64,000 nt of DNA from the NCBI RefSeq assembly GCF_947503375.1, contig NZ_CANNDQ010000002.1, forward strand, positions 124,001 through 188,000. The letters run 5' to 3'. The stretch is from an uncultured Psychroserpens sp. Its GTDB lineage: Bacteria; Bacteroidota; Bacteroidia; Flavobacteriales; Flavobacteriaceae. The notes beneath the pieces are model-generated. The model was not told the DNA's origin and did not search any database. It was given only the letters and a program-made list of their open reading frames with translations. Numbering within the stretch: the first letter of the stretch is position 1; each line of letters opens with the position of its first letter. Shown in pieces: positions 1 through 9,388 of the stretch. Made by a program: the position numbers and the translations under genes.

Positions 1-1853
1 GCTGCAGTTGTATATTGATAAATTCTTACATAGTAAGTATCACCTACAACTAATCCGGTAGCATTGATTTCTTCGACAATAGGCGCTGTTACCACTGAAT
101 TATCTGCACAATCTACTACAGCTAAAGCACCACATGTACCAGAATATAACTGAACTACACCGTCAAAATTCATGATTTCGAAAGTGATATTTACGTTAGC
201 TGTTAATGCTTGGAATGAATACCATACATCATCATTAGCATTACCCATAAATCCATTACATGCTTCAGCCTCAAGACCCGAATCTGTAGCTCCTTGAATA
301 GTACCGGAGGTTGCAGTCGCTGAAGCAGCATCAACAATTTCTGTTTCTTGAGTAACAGATACTGCGGTAGCACATTCGTCATTTGCTGGTGGGCAGGAGA
401 AGTTTACTTCCCCTAGTACTAAATCACAATCACTATCACTTGAGTGCTCAATTGTAATAACTACAGCTGTACCTTCTGGAAAAGGACCTACATTTGTAAT
501 TCCTAAACCAGCACCAGCAGTAGCAGCTACACCAGCATCGTTAGAAATTGTTACTGTACCAGAATCTCCAAGATCGGTAACATCAACATCTATAAAAAAT
601 TCGTTAGTTCCACATGCTGGCACGACAGATGTTGTAGCAGATGGAGTTGCACATAATTTTCCATATAAACAAAATTCTACTAATACTTCAGGATTATCTG
701 TCCAAATCATTGCATAGTATGTATTTCCTCCCGATAATCCAGTAATTGTACCGCTTACATTATTATAGCAATTGGCTCCTACTTCAGTAAGTGCACCACA
801 TGTACCTTCATATATTTCGATACCTGGAGAACCCGCACCTGATTCAAATTCCATTTGACCATTAGCAGGCGCCGTAAAGCTGTACCAAAGACCAAGGTTT
901 CCAAAACCATCACAGCCTGTTAATTCTTCAGTATCTTCATTAGCAAAACTAGTAGATGCTGTCGTTAGACCTGGACATGAAGCAGCAGGTGCAACTGTTC
1001 CTAAATCAATAGCACCAGAACATGTATCGTTAGTAGGAGTCGTAGAGAAAGGTACTCCAGCAGTCCAAGGGCTAAACCCACCTGTATCACAATTAGCTCT
1101 TACAAAAAATTCATAAGACGTGCTTTCTGTTAAGCCAGCAGCTGAGTCAGTAACCACGCCAGCACCAGTAGAACCAGAATCTATAGCGGCATCAACATCA
1201 GGATCTCCTCCTGGTGCTAAAACTACCCATTCGTAACCTAGTGTTGCACTTGCATTATCAGTCCATGAAAAATCAGCTGTAGTTGCTCCTACGGCGTCAA
1301 CAGAAGCTCCAGTAACATTAGGACACGTTGGTGTTGGAACAAATGTAATTGACCAATCGTCAACTTGACCAACATCGCCACCTGCATCATCACATACCAA
1401 AAGGTTCCATGTACCATCGGCATCAACACCATCAAAACCAGCTAATGCTTCATCTGGAGCAAATGTACCCATTAATGCAGGTCCATCAGCACCACCATCA
1501 GGTAATGGTGTACCACCATCTTGAAGTGTAACTTGTATACCATCATTTTGATTTCCTTTATCATCAATTAACAGTACTGTAACAGTTCCTGAAGGATCTT
1601 GTAAACTGATAACAATATCATCAGCCCAAGTATGTGTTACATTAAGTGTAACACTTGCAATTGAATTGGTACCACCAAGTGTACCAACACCTGTAACAGC
1701 TAGTGGTAAAGTAAGTTCATCAACTGTACCACAGGTTAATGCATCAGTACCATTTCCGTTTTGCATGTCATAAGGTCCACCAGTATCTGTAAAGGTTTGA
1801 GCGAATCCAAATGAAAAACAAAATAATGTAATTAGTAAAGTAATTTTTTTCAT
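1..1853 (-). CDS. Secreted multi-domain protein with P-domain (3' end missing)
   Basis: The frame is open from an ATG at 1853 down to base 1, so about 617 residues are present and the C-terminus lies outside the window. A signal peptide occupies residues 1-19 (MKKITLLITLFCFSFGFAQ). Next comes a domain resembling the P/Homo-B domain of proprotein convertases (about 20-150, with THTWADDIVISLQDPSG and DGTWNLLVCDD). A fibronectin type III-like domain follows (about 155-245). Then come two Cys-rich repeats that open with ND[TE]C and contain WYSF and YSGTCG/YEGTCG. Domain-level assignment is good. The function is probably a surface or secreted adhesin or binding protein exported by type IX secretion, but the sorting tail that would prove it is off the window. 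It has no visible protease catalytic domain. Confidence 0.85.
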   Translation of the reverse strand, partial: MKKITLLITLFCFSFGFAQTFTDTGGPYDMQNGNGTDALTCGTVDELTLPLAVTGVGTLGGTNSIASVTLNVTHTWADDIVISLQDPSGTVTVLLIDDKGNQNDGIQVTLQDGGTPLPDGGADGPALMGTFAPDEALAGFDGVDADGTWNLLVCDDAGGDVGQVDDWSITFVPTPTCPNVTGASVDAVGATTADFSWTDNASATLGYEWVVLAPGGDPDVDAAIDSGSTGAGVVTDSAAGLTESTSYEFFVRANCDTGGFSPWTAGVPFSTTPTNDTCSGAIDLGTVAPAASCPGLTTASTSFANEDTEELTGCDGFGNLGLWYSFTAPANGQMEFESGAGSPGIEIYEGTCGALTEVGANCYNNVSGTITGLSGGNTYYAMIWTDNPEVLVEFCLYGKLCATPSATTSVVPACGTNEFFIDVDVTDLGDSGTVTISNDAGVAATAGAGLGITNVGPFPEGTAVVITIEHSSDSDCDLVLGEVNFSCPPANDECATAVSVTQETEIVDAASATATSGTIQGATDSGLEAEACNGFMGNANDDVWYSFQALTANVNITFEIMNFDGVVQLYSGTCGALAVVDCADNSVVTAPIVEEINATGLVVGDTYYVRIYQYTTA

Positions 1854-1980
1854 ATTAAGTTGTTTATAGTTAATAATTTTTTAAAAATATTGATATTTTA
1901 CTAAAGTAATGTTAACAAAGATGAGTAATCGATTAAATACACATATAAACGATAAAAAACACAACATAAGCTGAATTCAT

Positions 1981-2014
1981 AAAAAAAGACCTTATTTATA
2001 GCAATAAGGTCTTT
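1981..2014 (-). terminator. Intrinsic terminator after fabI
   Basis: A perfect 12-bp stem (AAAGACCTTATT, 1985-1996, with its complement at 2003-2014) encloses a 6-nt loop. On the minus strand it is followed by a run of T (1987 down to 1981). It lies about 30 bases beyond the fabI stop codon. Confidence 0.85.
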
Positions 2015-2041
2015 ATTATTAAGCCAATAGGCTTTTATTTA

Positions 2042-2854
2042 TTAATCTACAAATTTGTCCATTACAGCATCACTTACACCCATGTTGCTAAATCCGCCAT
2101 CATTGAATAAATTTTGCAATGTAACTCTCTTGGTCAAATCACTAAATAAAGTTACTGTGTAATTGGCACAATCCATTGCTGTTGCATTTCCTAAGGGAGA
2201 CATTTTTTCAGCATAAGCAATGAAACCATCAAACCCTTTAACACCTTGACCTGCAGTAGTAGGTGTAGGCGATTGAGAAATTGTGTTTACTCTAACCTTT
2301 TTGTCTTTTCCAAAGAAGTAACCAAAGCTTCTAGCTATACTCTCTAAATAGGCTTTATTATCTGCCATATCATTATAATCTGGAAACACACGTTGTGCAG
2401 CCATATATGTTAGTGCAACTATACTTCCCCATTCATTCATAGCATCTGCTTTGTATAACGTATGCATGACCTTATGAAACGACATTGCAGATACATCAGT
2501 TCCTTTTTGTGTCCAATCGTAATTTTGATCTGTGTAATGCCTACCTTTTCTAACATTGACAGACATGCCTATAGAGTGAAGTACAAAGTCTAATTTTCCG
2601 CCAAGGATTTCCATAGATTCAGACACTAATTTCTCAAGGTCTTCTACAGACGTTGCATCTGCAGGAATAATCTGTGATCCTGTTTTTTCTGCTAATTCAT
2701 TTATTTGTCCCATTCGCATTGCAATTGGCGCATTGGTCAACACGAATGTACCACCTTCTTCATGTACACGTTCTGCAGTTTTCCAAGCGATAGAATTAGC
2801 ATCTAACGCTCCAAATATAATTCCTCTTTTTCCTTTTAATAAGTTATATGACAT
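2042..2854 (-). CDS. fabI: Enoyl-[acyl-carrier-protein] reductase FabI
   Basis: Catalyses the last step of the fatty-acid elongation cycle, reducing enoyl-ACP with NAD(P)H in the cytoplasm. At 270 residues it is close to E. coli FabI (262). The divergent nucleotide-binding turn IIFGALDANSIAW is at residues 12-24. The FabI catalytic set is present: Y150, Y160 and K167 in Y-x6-K spacing, which matches E. coli Y146, Y156 and K163. It is the last gene of the minus-strand run and ends just before an intrinsic terminator; only 6 bases separate it from the upstream TPR gene. FabI is the triclosan and isoniazid-type target family, but drug sensitivity cannot be read from the sequence. Confidence 0.95.
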   Translation of the reverse strand: MSYNLLKGKRGIIFGALDANSIAWKTAERVHEEGGTFVLTNAPIAMRMGQINELAEKTGSQIIPADATSVEDLEKLVSESMEILGGKLDFVLHSIGMSVNVRKGRHYTDQNYDWTQKGTDVSAMSFHKVMHTLYKADAMNEWGSIVALTYMAAQRVFPDYNDMADNKAYLESIARSFGYFFGKDKKVRVNTISQSPTPTTAGQGVKGFDGFIAYAEKMSPLGNATAMDCANYTVTLFSDLTKRVTLQNLFNDGGFSNMGVSDAVMDKFVD

Positions 2855-2860
2855 GTTAAA

Positions 2861-3376
2861 TTATTTAAAAATTATTTTCATCCTTTCGAAAAAATTCATT
2901 TTCCCTTGAAGTCTTTGTAACGAGGCATTTATTTCCTCAATATAATTACCGCGTAGTGAATTTATCTTTGCTTTTTTATATAAACGATAAGCATCCATAT
3001 AATCAGCTCTTAGTTCATAAGCTTTAGCCATTTGATTATAAATAAGTCCTTTATCAACACCATCTATTTTTAATGCTTTTTCACCAAATGTTATCATTTC
3101 CTTGTAAGCGCCTTTATCTATCAAAAAATAAGAATAGTTAGTGTAACCAGCATAAAAACCTCTAGAATATTTTATAGAAAGCCTATAATGTTTTTCTGCT
3201 TTAATATAATTAACCATTTTATAATGATAAATCCAGCCTAAATGATTATGAGCTTTACCATAATCTGGATACTCTGACAGCATCTCTAACAATAAGTCCC
3301 TACCTTCAACAATCTTGTTATCGCTTAATAGGTCATCTGCTTCTAAAAACATGCTATCCGCATCAGTTTCTCTCAT
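2861..3376 (-). CDS. TPR-repeat protein
   Basis: 171 residues with no signal peptide, so probably cytoplasmic. The sequence reads as about four tetratricopeptide helical hairpins (for example DYGKAHNHLGWIYHY and KGLIYNQMAKAYELRADYMDAYRLYKKA), which normally mediate protein-protein contact. The C-terminus is basic (LQGKMNFFERMKIIFK). It lies 32 bases after recN and 6 before fabI, so it is probably co-transcribed with both. No catalytic residues are evident and I cannot name a specific partner. Confidence 0.8.
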   Translation of the reverse strand: MRETDADSMFLEADDLLSDNKIVEGRDLLLEMLSEYPDYGKAHNHLGWIYHYKMVNYIKAEKHYRLSIKYSRGFYAGYTNYSYFLIDKGAYKEMITFGEKALKIDGVDKGLIYNQMAKAYELRADYMDAYRLYKKAKINSLRGNYIEEINASLQRLQGKMNFFERMKIIFK

Positions 3377-3408
3377 TTACTATTAAATTATAAAATTCAA
3401 ATATAACA

Positions 3409-5061
3409 TTAATTCAGTAACTGTTTAGCATGCTCTAGTGCAGAATTTGAATGGTTTAGTCCTCCCAACATTTGTGCTATTTCTACAATACGTTCATCTT
3501 CACTTAATAGTTTCAATTGTGTCTCTGTACTATTATTAATATCTGATTTATAGACTTTAAAATGAATATCTCCTTTTGCTGCAATTTGAGGTAGATGCGT
3601 AATTGTGAACACTTGCATCGTCTTACTCATTTGCTGCATAATTGCTGCCATTTTATTTGAAATCTCACCTGAGACTCCTGTATCAATTTCATCAAACATT
3701 ATCGTCGGTAACTGTAAATATTTTGATAAGATAAATTTTATGGCTAACATTATTCTCGACAATTCTCCTCCAGAGGCTGCTTTTTTAAGCTCATTGAATT
3801 TCCCTCCTTTATTAGCTGAGAATAAAAACTGTAAGTGGTCTGTACCATTTGATAAAAATGTTTCTGACTCTTGTATTTGAATATTAAACTTAGCATTAGG
3901 CATGCCTAATGCTGTTAAAATAGTTTCTAGTTGCTGATTCAATTCAGGAATTGCTTTTATTCTAGACTCGTGAATTTGATTCGCTAGATGCTTAAGTTTA
4001 TTAGAAGTTGAAGCTATCATCGCCTCTGCCTTTGTAATCTTGATGTCTAAGTTTTCTGTTTCAAAAACTTTATCTGCCAACTCATCTCTAATTACAATAA
4101 GTTCTTCTACAGTTGAAACAGCGTGTTTTTTCAAAAGATTATTCAGCACTAAAAGCTTTGAGTTCACTTGCTCTAATCGATTTGGATCTACTTCTAGGTC
4201 TAGTTGAAGTGTTTCTATTTCAGAAAAAATATCATCTAATTCGATTAGGGTACTATTAACACGTTCATAAACTTGTTTGTAAGGCAATGCATAGCTCTGT
4301 AGTTTAGAAAGCTGGTTTTTGATCTCGGTTAAATGGGTTAGAATTCCTATGTCATCATTAGCCATTAAATTATGAGATAAAGCAAGTGCTTCTTTAATAT
4401 CTTCAATATTGCTTAAAGTATCGTACTCGCTTTCTAAAAGTTCTAATTCTCCTGAAATCAATTGCGCTTCTTCAAGTTCATTGAGTAAAAAAGTATGATA
4501 ATCTAATTCTTTTATTGCGTTATTTTTTTGTGATAGCAGTCGATTTAATTCTTTATTTAGGGTCTTAAATTGTTGTAAAAGAATTTGATAATCAGACAAA
4601 AAATTCTCATTACCTGCTAGAGCATCAATAACTTGAAATTGAAAACTGTCATCGGTTAACTGCAATGTCTGATGCTGAGAATGAATATCTATAAGACGTT
4701 CTGATAGTAACTTTAAATGCTCTAAATTAACTGGTGTATCATTAACAAAAGCTCTTGATTTACCTGAAGGTAAGATCTCTCTTCGTATTATGGTTTGAGG
4801 TTCGTAATCAAGATCTTCAACATCAAAAATAGGTTTCAAATTGTATTTAGCAATATCAAATGTAGCCTCAATAACACATTTTTTAGAATTGTCTTTAACA
4901 TTACTTAAATCTGCTCGTTTCCCTAAAATAAGTGATAATCCTCCAAGAAGTATTGACTTACCTGCTCCTGTTTCACCAGTAATAATTGTAAGACCTGAAT
5001 TAAAACCTACGTTCAGGTAATCAATTAGCGCGTAATTCTTTATAGATAAATTAGTAAGCAT
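3409..5061 (-). CDS. recN: DNA repair protein RecN
   Basis: SMC-like ATPase acting in recombinational repair of double-strand breaks, holding DNA ends together. The usual RecN length is about 550 residues, as here. Walker A GETGAGKS is at residues 29-36. A long coiled-coil region spans about 155-380 around a HSQHQ motif at 128-132. The ABC signature SGGELS is at 430-435 and Walker B (IMFDEIDTGVSGE) at about 464-476. It sits in the conserved Bacteroidota order coaBC-DUF4835-recN. The short gap of 68 bases to DUF4835 suggests the same transcript. Confidence 0.96.
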   Translation of the reverse strand: MLTNLSIKNYALIDYLNVGFNSGLTIITGETGAGKSILLGGLSLILGKRADLSNVKDNSKKCVIEATFDIAKYNLKPIFDVEDLDYEPQTIIRREILPSGKSRAFVNDTPVNLEHLKLLSERLIDIHSQHQTLQLTDDSFQFQVIDALAGNENFLSDYQILLQQFKTLNKELNRLLSQKNNAIKELDYHTFLLNELEEAQLISGELELLESEYDTLSNIEDIKEALALSHNLMANDDIGILTHLTEIKNQLSKLQSYALPYKQVYERVNSTLIELDDIFSEIETLQLDLEVDPNRLEQVNSKLLVLNNLLKKHAVSTVEELIVIRDELADKVFETENLDIKITKAEAMIASTSNKLKHLANQIHESRIKAIPELNQQLETILTALGMPNAKFNIQIQESETFLSNGTDHLQFLFSANKGGKFNELKKAASGGELSRIMLAIKFILSKYLQLPTIMFDEIDTGVSGEISNKMAAIMQQMSKTMQVFTITHLPQIAAKGDIHFKVYKSDINNSTETQLKLLSEDERIVEIAQMLGGLNHSNSALEHAKQLLN

Positions 5062-5129
5062 TCAAATGAAGTATAAGGTTAATTTATTTTAGTACACTAC
5101 AAATTTAACAGTAAAGTAAACCAAATTCC

Positions 5130-6017
5130 TTAGTAATTAATATTGCGCCATTTAGAAGCATGCATAGGTGCAACCTTTGTTAAAGTGGAAATCAATTCAG
5201 ATACATTGACCTTTGGACCTCCATTAAAAATCTCTTCTATCTCTTGAGCTTTAGCATCAAAAAAGACACGCATTAGGTATGAATTTGGTCTTCTATTGTT
5301 CATTGATTGGAGACCCATCAAAGACTTAGATATGTTTTGCTTGCCCTCTGTAGCATCTGCACTCATGATATCTAAACCCTCTCTGTGATAGTTGTAAAGA
5401 ACATCTCTGAACTCTCTATAGGTATCTGATAAGACATTATCAATTAAGATAAACCTAGACTGCTGACCATCTTCAAGTTTCCAACCTTTGAAATTCCCTT
5501 GTTGAGAATAGTTTAAGATAATTTGTGCTTGCTTGTAATAATCGTCACCTCCTTTAGGTGCAAATGTGTCGGCATCCATACCTAGAATCATATACACATG
5601 AAAAGCAATCACTGAGATTAAATTAGATTCAAATTGAGTTTCATTATATACCATATTTTGAAACTCGAGGTATTGAAAACTAAAATCTTTGTCATTATAA
5701 TTGTAAACAGGTGTACTATATGATGAACCAAATACTGGTCTAGCCGCTTGTACTTGTATTGAAGCTTGAAAAATATCATTGTTATAATCTGTAACATTAA
5801 TAACCATACTACAGTTTATTCGCTCTTGAGACTTAAAGGTTTTATTAGTCCATGTGGTATTATTAACAAACTCTTTTAATTGTCGCTCTAAGGTTTTAAA
5901 TACCTGTACGTTTTCATTTCCTGTGAGTTGAGCATTGACAATCAGGTCACAATTAAGCTCTTGAGCATTAAGCTGAAAAGTGAAAGCAAGTAATAAAACA
6001 TATAAAAAATTACGCAT
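5130..6017 (-). CDS. DUF4835 family exported protein
   Basis: 295 residues starting with a clear signal peptide (MRNFLYVLLLAFTFQLNAQ), so exported to the periplasm or outer membrane. It matches the Bacteroidota family DUF4835, always found beside coaBC and recN, whose molecular role is unknown. Features include ELNCDLIVNAQ directly after the signal and a conserved KGGDDYY/GWKLEDG region at about 155-185. Its start codon overlaps the end of coaBC by 8 bases, indicating translational coupling. Given the bamD neighbourhood, a role in outer-membrane assembly is possible but unproven. Confidence 0.88.
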   Translation of the reverse strand: MRNFLYVLLLAFTFQLNAQELNCDLIVNAQLTGNENVQVFKTLERQLKEFVNNTTWTNKTFKSQERINCSMVINVTDYNNDIFQASIQVQAARPVFGSSYSTPVYNYNDKDFSFQYLEFQNMVYNETQFESNLISVIAFHVYMILGMDADTFAPKGGDDYYKQAQIILNYSQQGNFKGWKLEDGQQSRFILIDNVLSDTYREFRDVLYNYHREGLDIMSADATEGKQNISKSLMGLQSMNNRRPNSYLMRVFFDAKAQEIEEIFNGGPKVNVSELISTLTKVAPMHASKWRNINY

Positions 6018-7221
6018 GTTTTTGTTTTAAAATGAGTTGTAATAAATCATGAGCGACTTCTTTTTTAGACTTTAACTCATGCTCAATAATTTCTTCCTTA
6101 TCTGTTATAAAAGTAACTTTATTTGTTGAACCACCAAAACCTGCGCCTTTATCGTTTAATGAATTAAGTACTATTACATTTAAGTTTTTTGATTTCAATT
6201 TTCCTTTAGCGTTCTTTAATTCGTTATTTGTTTCTAAAGCAAAGCCTACTAAAAATTGATTGGTTTTGATTACTCCTAGCGATTTTAAAATATCATCCGT
6301 CTTTTCTAACTCTATTGAGAACGTTGCTTCTGCCTTTTTTATTTTTTTATCTGCAATATTTTTCGGTCTATAATCTGCTACAGCAGCTGAAAGAATAGCT
6401 ATATCTACAGAAGCAAAGTAAGCATGTGCTTCCTCATACATCTCTTTTGCACTTACTACACGTTTAACATTAATCAAATTATGCGAAATAGTTTCATAGG
6501 AAGGTCCAGATATTAGAATCACTTTCGCTCCAAGATTTGCGGCTGCTTTGGCTATTTCAAATCCCATTTTTCCGCTAGAGTGATTTCCAATAAATCGTAC
6601 TGGATCAATAGCTTCATAGGTTGGTCCAGCAGTGATAAGAATCGTGTTACCTCTTAATGGGAGTTTATTCAATACATCATTTTCTATAAATTCGATAATA
6701 GCTTCAGGTTCTGCCATGCGACCTTCTCCTACAAGCCCACTTGCCAACTCTCCAGATGTAGCAGGAATCATAATATTCCCATAAGACGTCAATTTTTCAA
6801 ACGAATTTACAGTTGATTTGTGCTTATACATATCTAAATCCATCGCTGGTGCAAAATACACAGGGCATTTAGCCGAGAGGTATGTCGCCATAAGCAAATT
6901 GTCGCAAGTACCATTAGCCATTTTTGACATTGTATTTGCTGTTGCTGGCGCAATAACAAATAGATCTGCCCATAACCCTAATTCTACATGATTATTCCAC
7001 ATAGCATTGTCATCATCGTCATTGGTAAAAGACGAATACACCGGATTTTTAGACAATGTTGAAAGTGTTAAAGGTGTAATGAAGTCTTTTGAAGCAGGCG
7101 TCATAACGACCTTTACATTAGCGCCTGCTTTAATAAATAATCTAACAAGACTGGCAGTTTTATAAGCAGCAATACCAGCAGTAATGCCTAAGAGTATGTT
7201 TTTGCCGCTTAATATAGACAT
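6010..7221 (-). CDS. coaBC: Bifunctional CoaBC (phosphopantothenoylcysteine decarboxylase / phosphopantothenate-cysteine ligase)
   Basis: Carries out two consecutive steps of coenzyme A synthesis: CoaB joins 4'-phosphopantothenate to cysteine, then CoaC decarboxylates the product using FMN. 403 residues, the usual fused length. The N-terminal flavoprotein half contains ITAGIAAYK, the ATANTMSKMANGTCDNLL block and PAMDLDMY. The C-terminal ligase half contains ITAGPTYEAIDPVRF, GNHSSGKMG and SAAVADYRP. It lies 5 bases after the omega-like gene and overlaps DUF4835, in the conserved operon. Confidence 0.96.
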   Translation of the reverse strand: MSILSGKNILLGITAGIAAYKTASLVRLFIKAGANVKVVMTPASKDFITPLTLSTLSKNPVYSSFTNDDDDNAMWNNHVELGLWADLFVIAPATANTMSKMANGTCDNLLMATYLSAKCPVYFAPAMDLDMYKHKSTVNSFEKLTSYGNIMIPATSGELASGLVGEGRMAEPEAIIEFIENDVLNKLPLRGNTILITAGPTYEAIDPVRFIGNHSSGKMGFEIAKAAANLGAKVILISGPSYETISHNLINVKRVVSAKEMYEEAHAYFASVDIAILSAAVADYRPKNIADKKIKKAEATFSIELEKTDDILKSLGVIKTNQFLVGFALETNNELKNAKGKLKSKNLNVIVLNSLNDKGAGFGGSTNKVTFITDKEEIIEHELKSKKEVAHDLLQLILKQKHA

Positions 7222-7226
7222 GCTTG

Positions 7227-7559
7227 TTATTCCTCTACGTTGTCGTCAGTATTTCTGTAATAGATTTTATCATCTAACCACTCTTGTACTGCTAACGCAT
7301 GTGGTTTAGGCAACTTTTCGTAAAATTTAGAAACTTCTATTTGCTCTTTGTTTTCGAAAATTTCTTCAAGGCTATCATTATAAGTTGCAAACTCTTCTAA
7401 TTTGTCAACTAATTCGCGTCTGATATCTGTATTGATTTGTTCTGCTCTTTTTGAGATTACAGAAATTGCTTCATAGATATTGTCTGTAGGTGTATCTATG
7501 ACATTTCTATCATAGGTTACTGTTGTTACAGGAGCGTTGGTCTTTTTTAAATCTGACAT
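7227..7559 (-). CDS. rpoZ: RNA polymerase omega-like subunit
   Basis: 110 residues. The segment TDNIYEAISVISKRAEQIN at about 25-43 matches the core helix of omega/Rpb6 proteins, which help assemble RNA polymerase beta-prime. In Bacteroidota this divergent omega lies between bamD and coaBC, exactly as here (12 and 5 bases of spacing). The acidic C-terminal half (DNSLEEIF onward) is specific to this phylum. Assignment rests on the short motif plus synteny. Confidence 0.82.
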   Translation of the reverse strand: MSDLKKTNAPVTTVTYDRNVIDTPTDNIYEAISVISKRAEQINTDIRRELVDKLEEFATYNDSLEEIFENKEQIEVSKFYEKLPKPHALAVQEWLDDKIYYRNTDDNVEE

Positions 7560-7571
7560 AATATATTATGA

Positions 7572-8387
7572 TTAACTTTTTGTATTAAATTGTTGCATCT
7601 GTGTTTGTATTTCCTCATTCATCTTTTCTACTTCTTCATTAAGTTCAGAATTAGGAAAATATTTATGAAACGTACTGTAAAAGCTTAATGCTCTTTCAAG
7701 ACGTTCTAATTTTTTATTTTGTACGCTATTTACAGCTAACTTATAAGCAGAGTCTAAACGGTAAAACATAGCTTGTTCTCTAAAACTCGAACCAGGATGA
7801 TCAACTAAGAAATTATCAAATGCCTTAATTGCTGCTTCATAATCTGACGACCTAAAGTATGCAATTTTATTATATTGCTTTGCTATTTCAAAGGCTTTCT
7901 TCTCTAATTTGTAATCTAGTTCATTGATGAGCTTATTTGCTTCGGCTAAATACTTTGAATCAGGATATTTATTTACAAACAATTGTAATTTATCAAGTGC
8001 TTCATAAGTTTCTTTTTGCTCCTTAGAGTACATAGGAGATAACTCGTAATAACTTTTAGCAGATAAAAATGAAGCTTCTTCAACTTTCTCACTTCTAGGA
8101 TAGGTATTCTCAAAACGCTCAAAATGATATCCTGCTATATGATAGTCTTTCATTTTGTAAGAACACATAGCATGCATATATCTTAGCTTCTCTCCTTGCG
8201 GCTTGCCAGCATATTGAGGTGCTATTTGATGAAATAAACGAAAAGCCTTACCCCATTTCTCAGCTTCATATAACTGTGTACCAAGTTCATACTTAACTTT
8301 TATGTCTTCAGATTTTAAAGCTTTTTGGTACTCGCTACAAGATGTAAAAGCTAAAGCTAGTAAAAGGATGTAAAAAAAATTCTTCAT
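7572..8387 (-). CDS. bamD: Outer-membrane assembly lipoprotein BamD
   Basis: Lipoprotein of the BAM complex that inserts beta-barrel proteins into the outer membrane. 271 residues. A lipoprotein signal ends in the lipobox FTSC (Cys17). Five TPR-like repeats follow, including WGKAFRLFHQIAPQY, YHIAGYHFERFENTYPRSE and KLQLFVNKYPDSKYLAEA, the last being typical of BamD/YfiO. It is the first gene of the minus-strand operon reaching to fabI; a 122-base spacer separates it from dapA and probably contains the operon promoter. Confidence 0.92.
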   Translation of the reverse strand: MKNFFYILLLALAFTSCSEYQKALKSEDIKVKYELGTQLYEAEKWGKAFRLFHQIAPQYAGKPQGEKLRYMHAMCSYKMKDYHIAGYHFERFENTYPRSEKVEEASFLSAKSYYELSPMYSKEQKETYEALDKLQLFVNKYPDSKYLAEANKLINELDYKLEKKAFEIAKQYNKIAYFRSSDYEAAIKAFDNFLVDHPGSSFREQAMFYRLDSAYKLAVNSVQNKKLERLERALSFYSTFHKYFPNSELNEEVEKMNEEIQTQMQQFNTKS

Positions 8388-8509
8388 AAAATAAAAACAG
8401 GTTGCAAAAGTACGTATTTATAACGTATTATAAAAACTATTATTTGATGCTAAAATAAACGTTGATCATGGAGCTAAAGTATGTTTAAGTATAATTTAAC
8501 TTTTCATAG

Positions 8510-9388
8510 TTAATCCATACTAGCTAATGCTTGTTTAATCTTTTCTTTCAAATGGTCTGTAGCTGAAACTAAAGGTAATCTCACATTAGATTTAGCTAAG
8601 TGAAGTGATTCTAAAACTGCTTTAATTCCAGCAGGATTATTTTCAGAAAAAATAAGTGATGTCATATCCATCAAATTAAAATGAATTTGATAGGCCTCTT
8701 TGGCTTTCCCTTCTAAACCTAAACGTATCATTTTTGAAAATTGTTTCGGTAAAGCTTGACCAATAACCGAAATCACACCTGCTCCACCAGCCAAAACCAC
8801 ACCAAGAGCTAAATCATCGTCTCCAGAAATAACAAGAAAATCATTTGGTTTATTTTTTAATAAGGCTAAGTATTGCGCAACATTATTACCTGCTTCTTTT
8901 ACCGCAATGATGTTTTGAAAATCTCTAGCTAGACGAAACGTTGTTTCTGGCAACATATTAGACGATGTTCTTCCAGGCACGTTATATAAAATTATATCAA
9001 TGGGAGATACTTCAGATATTGCTTTGAAATGCTGATAAATACCTTCTTGAGTTGGCTTATTGTAGTATGGAGAAACAGACAAAATTGCGTCTATTTGACT
9101 TAAATCTGTAGTGTTTATTTCAGCTATAACTTGTGATGTGTTATTACCACCAACCCCTAGAACTAAAGGAACACGACCATCGTTAGCTGAGATAACAGTA
9201 TCGATAATTTGTTTCTTTTCATCTTTAGTAATTGTTACGCTTTCACCAGTGGTGCCACTTATAACTATGTAATCTGTACCGTTTTTGATATTGTAATCTA
9301 CCAGATTGACCAATGCATTATGGTCTACAGATAAATCATCATTAAAAGGTGTAATAATTGCTACGCCAGTTCCTCTAAATTTTGTCAT
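8510..9388 (-). CDS. dapA: 4-hydroxy-tetrahydrodipicolinate synthase DapA
   Basis: Condenses pyruvate with aspartate semialdehyde, the first committed step of lysine and diaminopimelate synthesis. 292 residues, standard for the family. Catalytic residues are visible: the Schiff-base lysine K164 (AVKEAGN), Y135 (ILYNVPGRT), R140 and the GTTGES loop (T46, T47). The gene begins directly after the DUF6913-like gene, with adjacent stop and start, so the two are co-transcribed. The small neighbour is not part of the lysine pathway. Confidence 0.96.
   Translation of the reverse strand: MTKFRGTGVAIITPFNDDLSVDHNALVNLVDYNIKNGTDYIVISGTTGESVTITKDEKKQIIDTVISANDGRVPLVLGVGGNNTSQVIAEINTTDLSQIDAILSVSPYYNKPTQEGIYQHFKAISEVSPIDIILYNVPGRTSSNMLPETTFRLARDFQNIIAVKEAGNNVAQYLALLKNKPNDFLVISGDDDLALGVVLAGGAGVISVIGQALPKQFSKMIRLGLEGKAKEAYQIHFNLMDMTSLIFSENNPAGIKAVLESLHLAKSNVRLPLVSATDHLKEKIKQALASMD

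Noticed and set aside
1349..1531. His-rich plus-strand open frame of 60 codons
   Set aside because: Antisense to the large secreted-protein gene; composition comes from its codons and there is no homology-like pattern.
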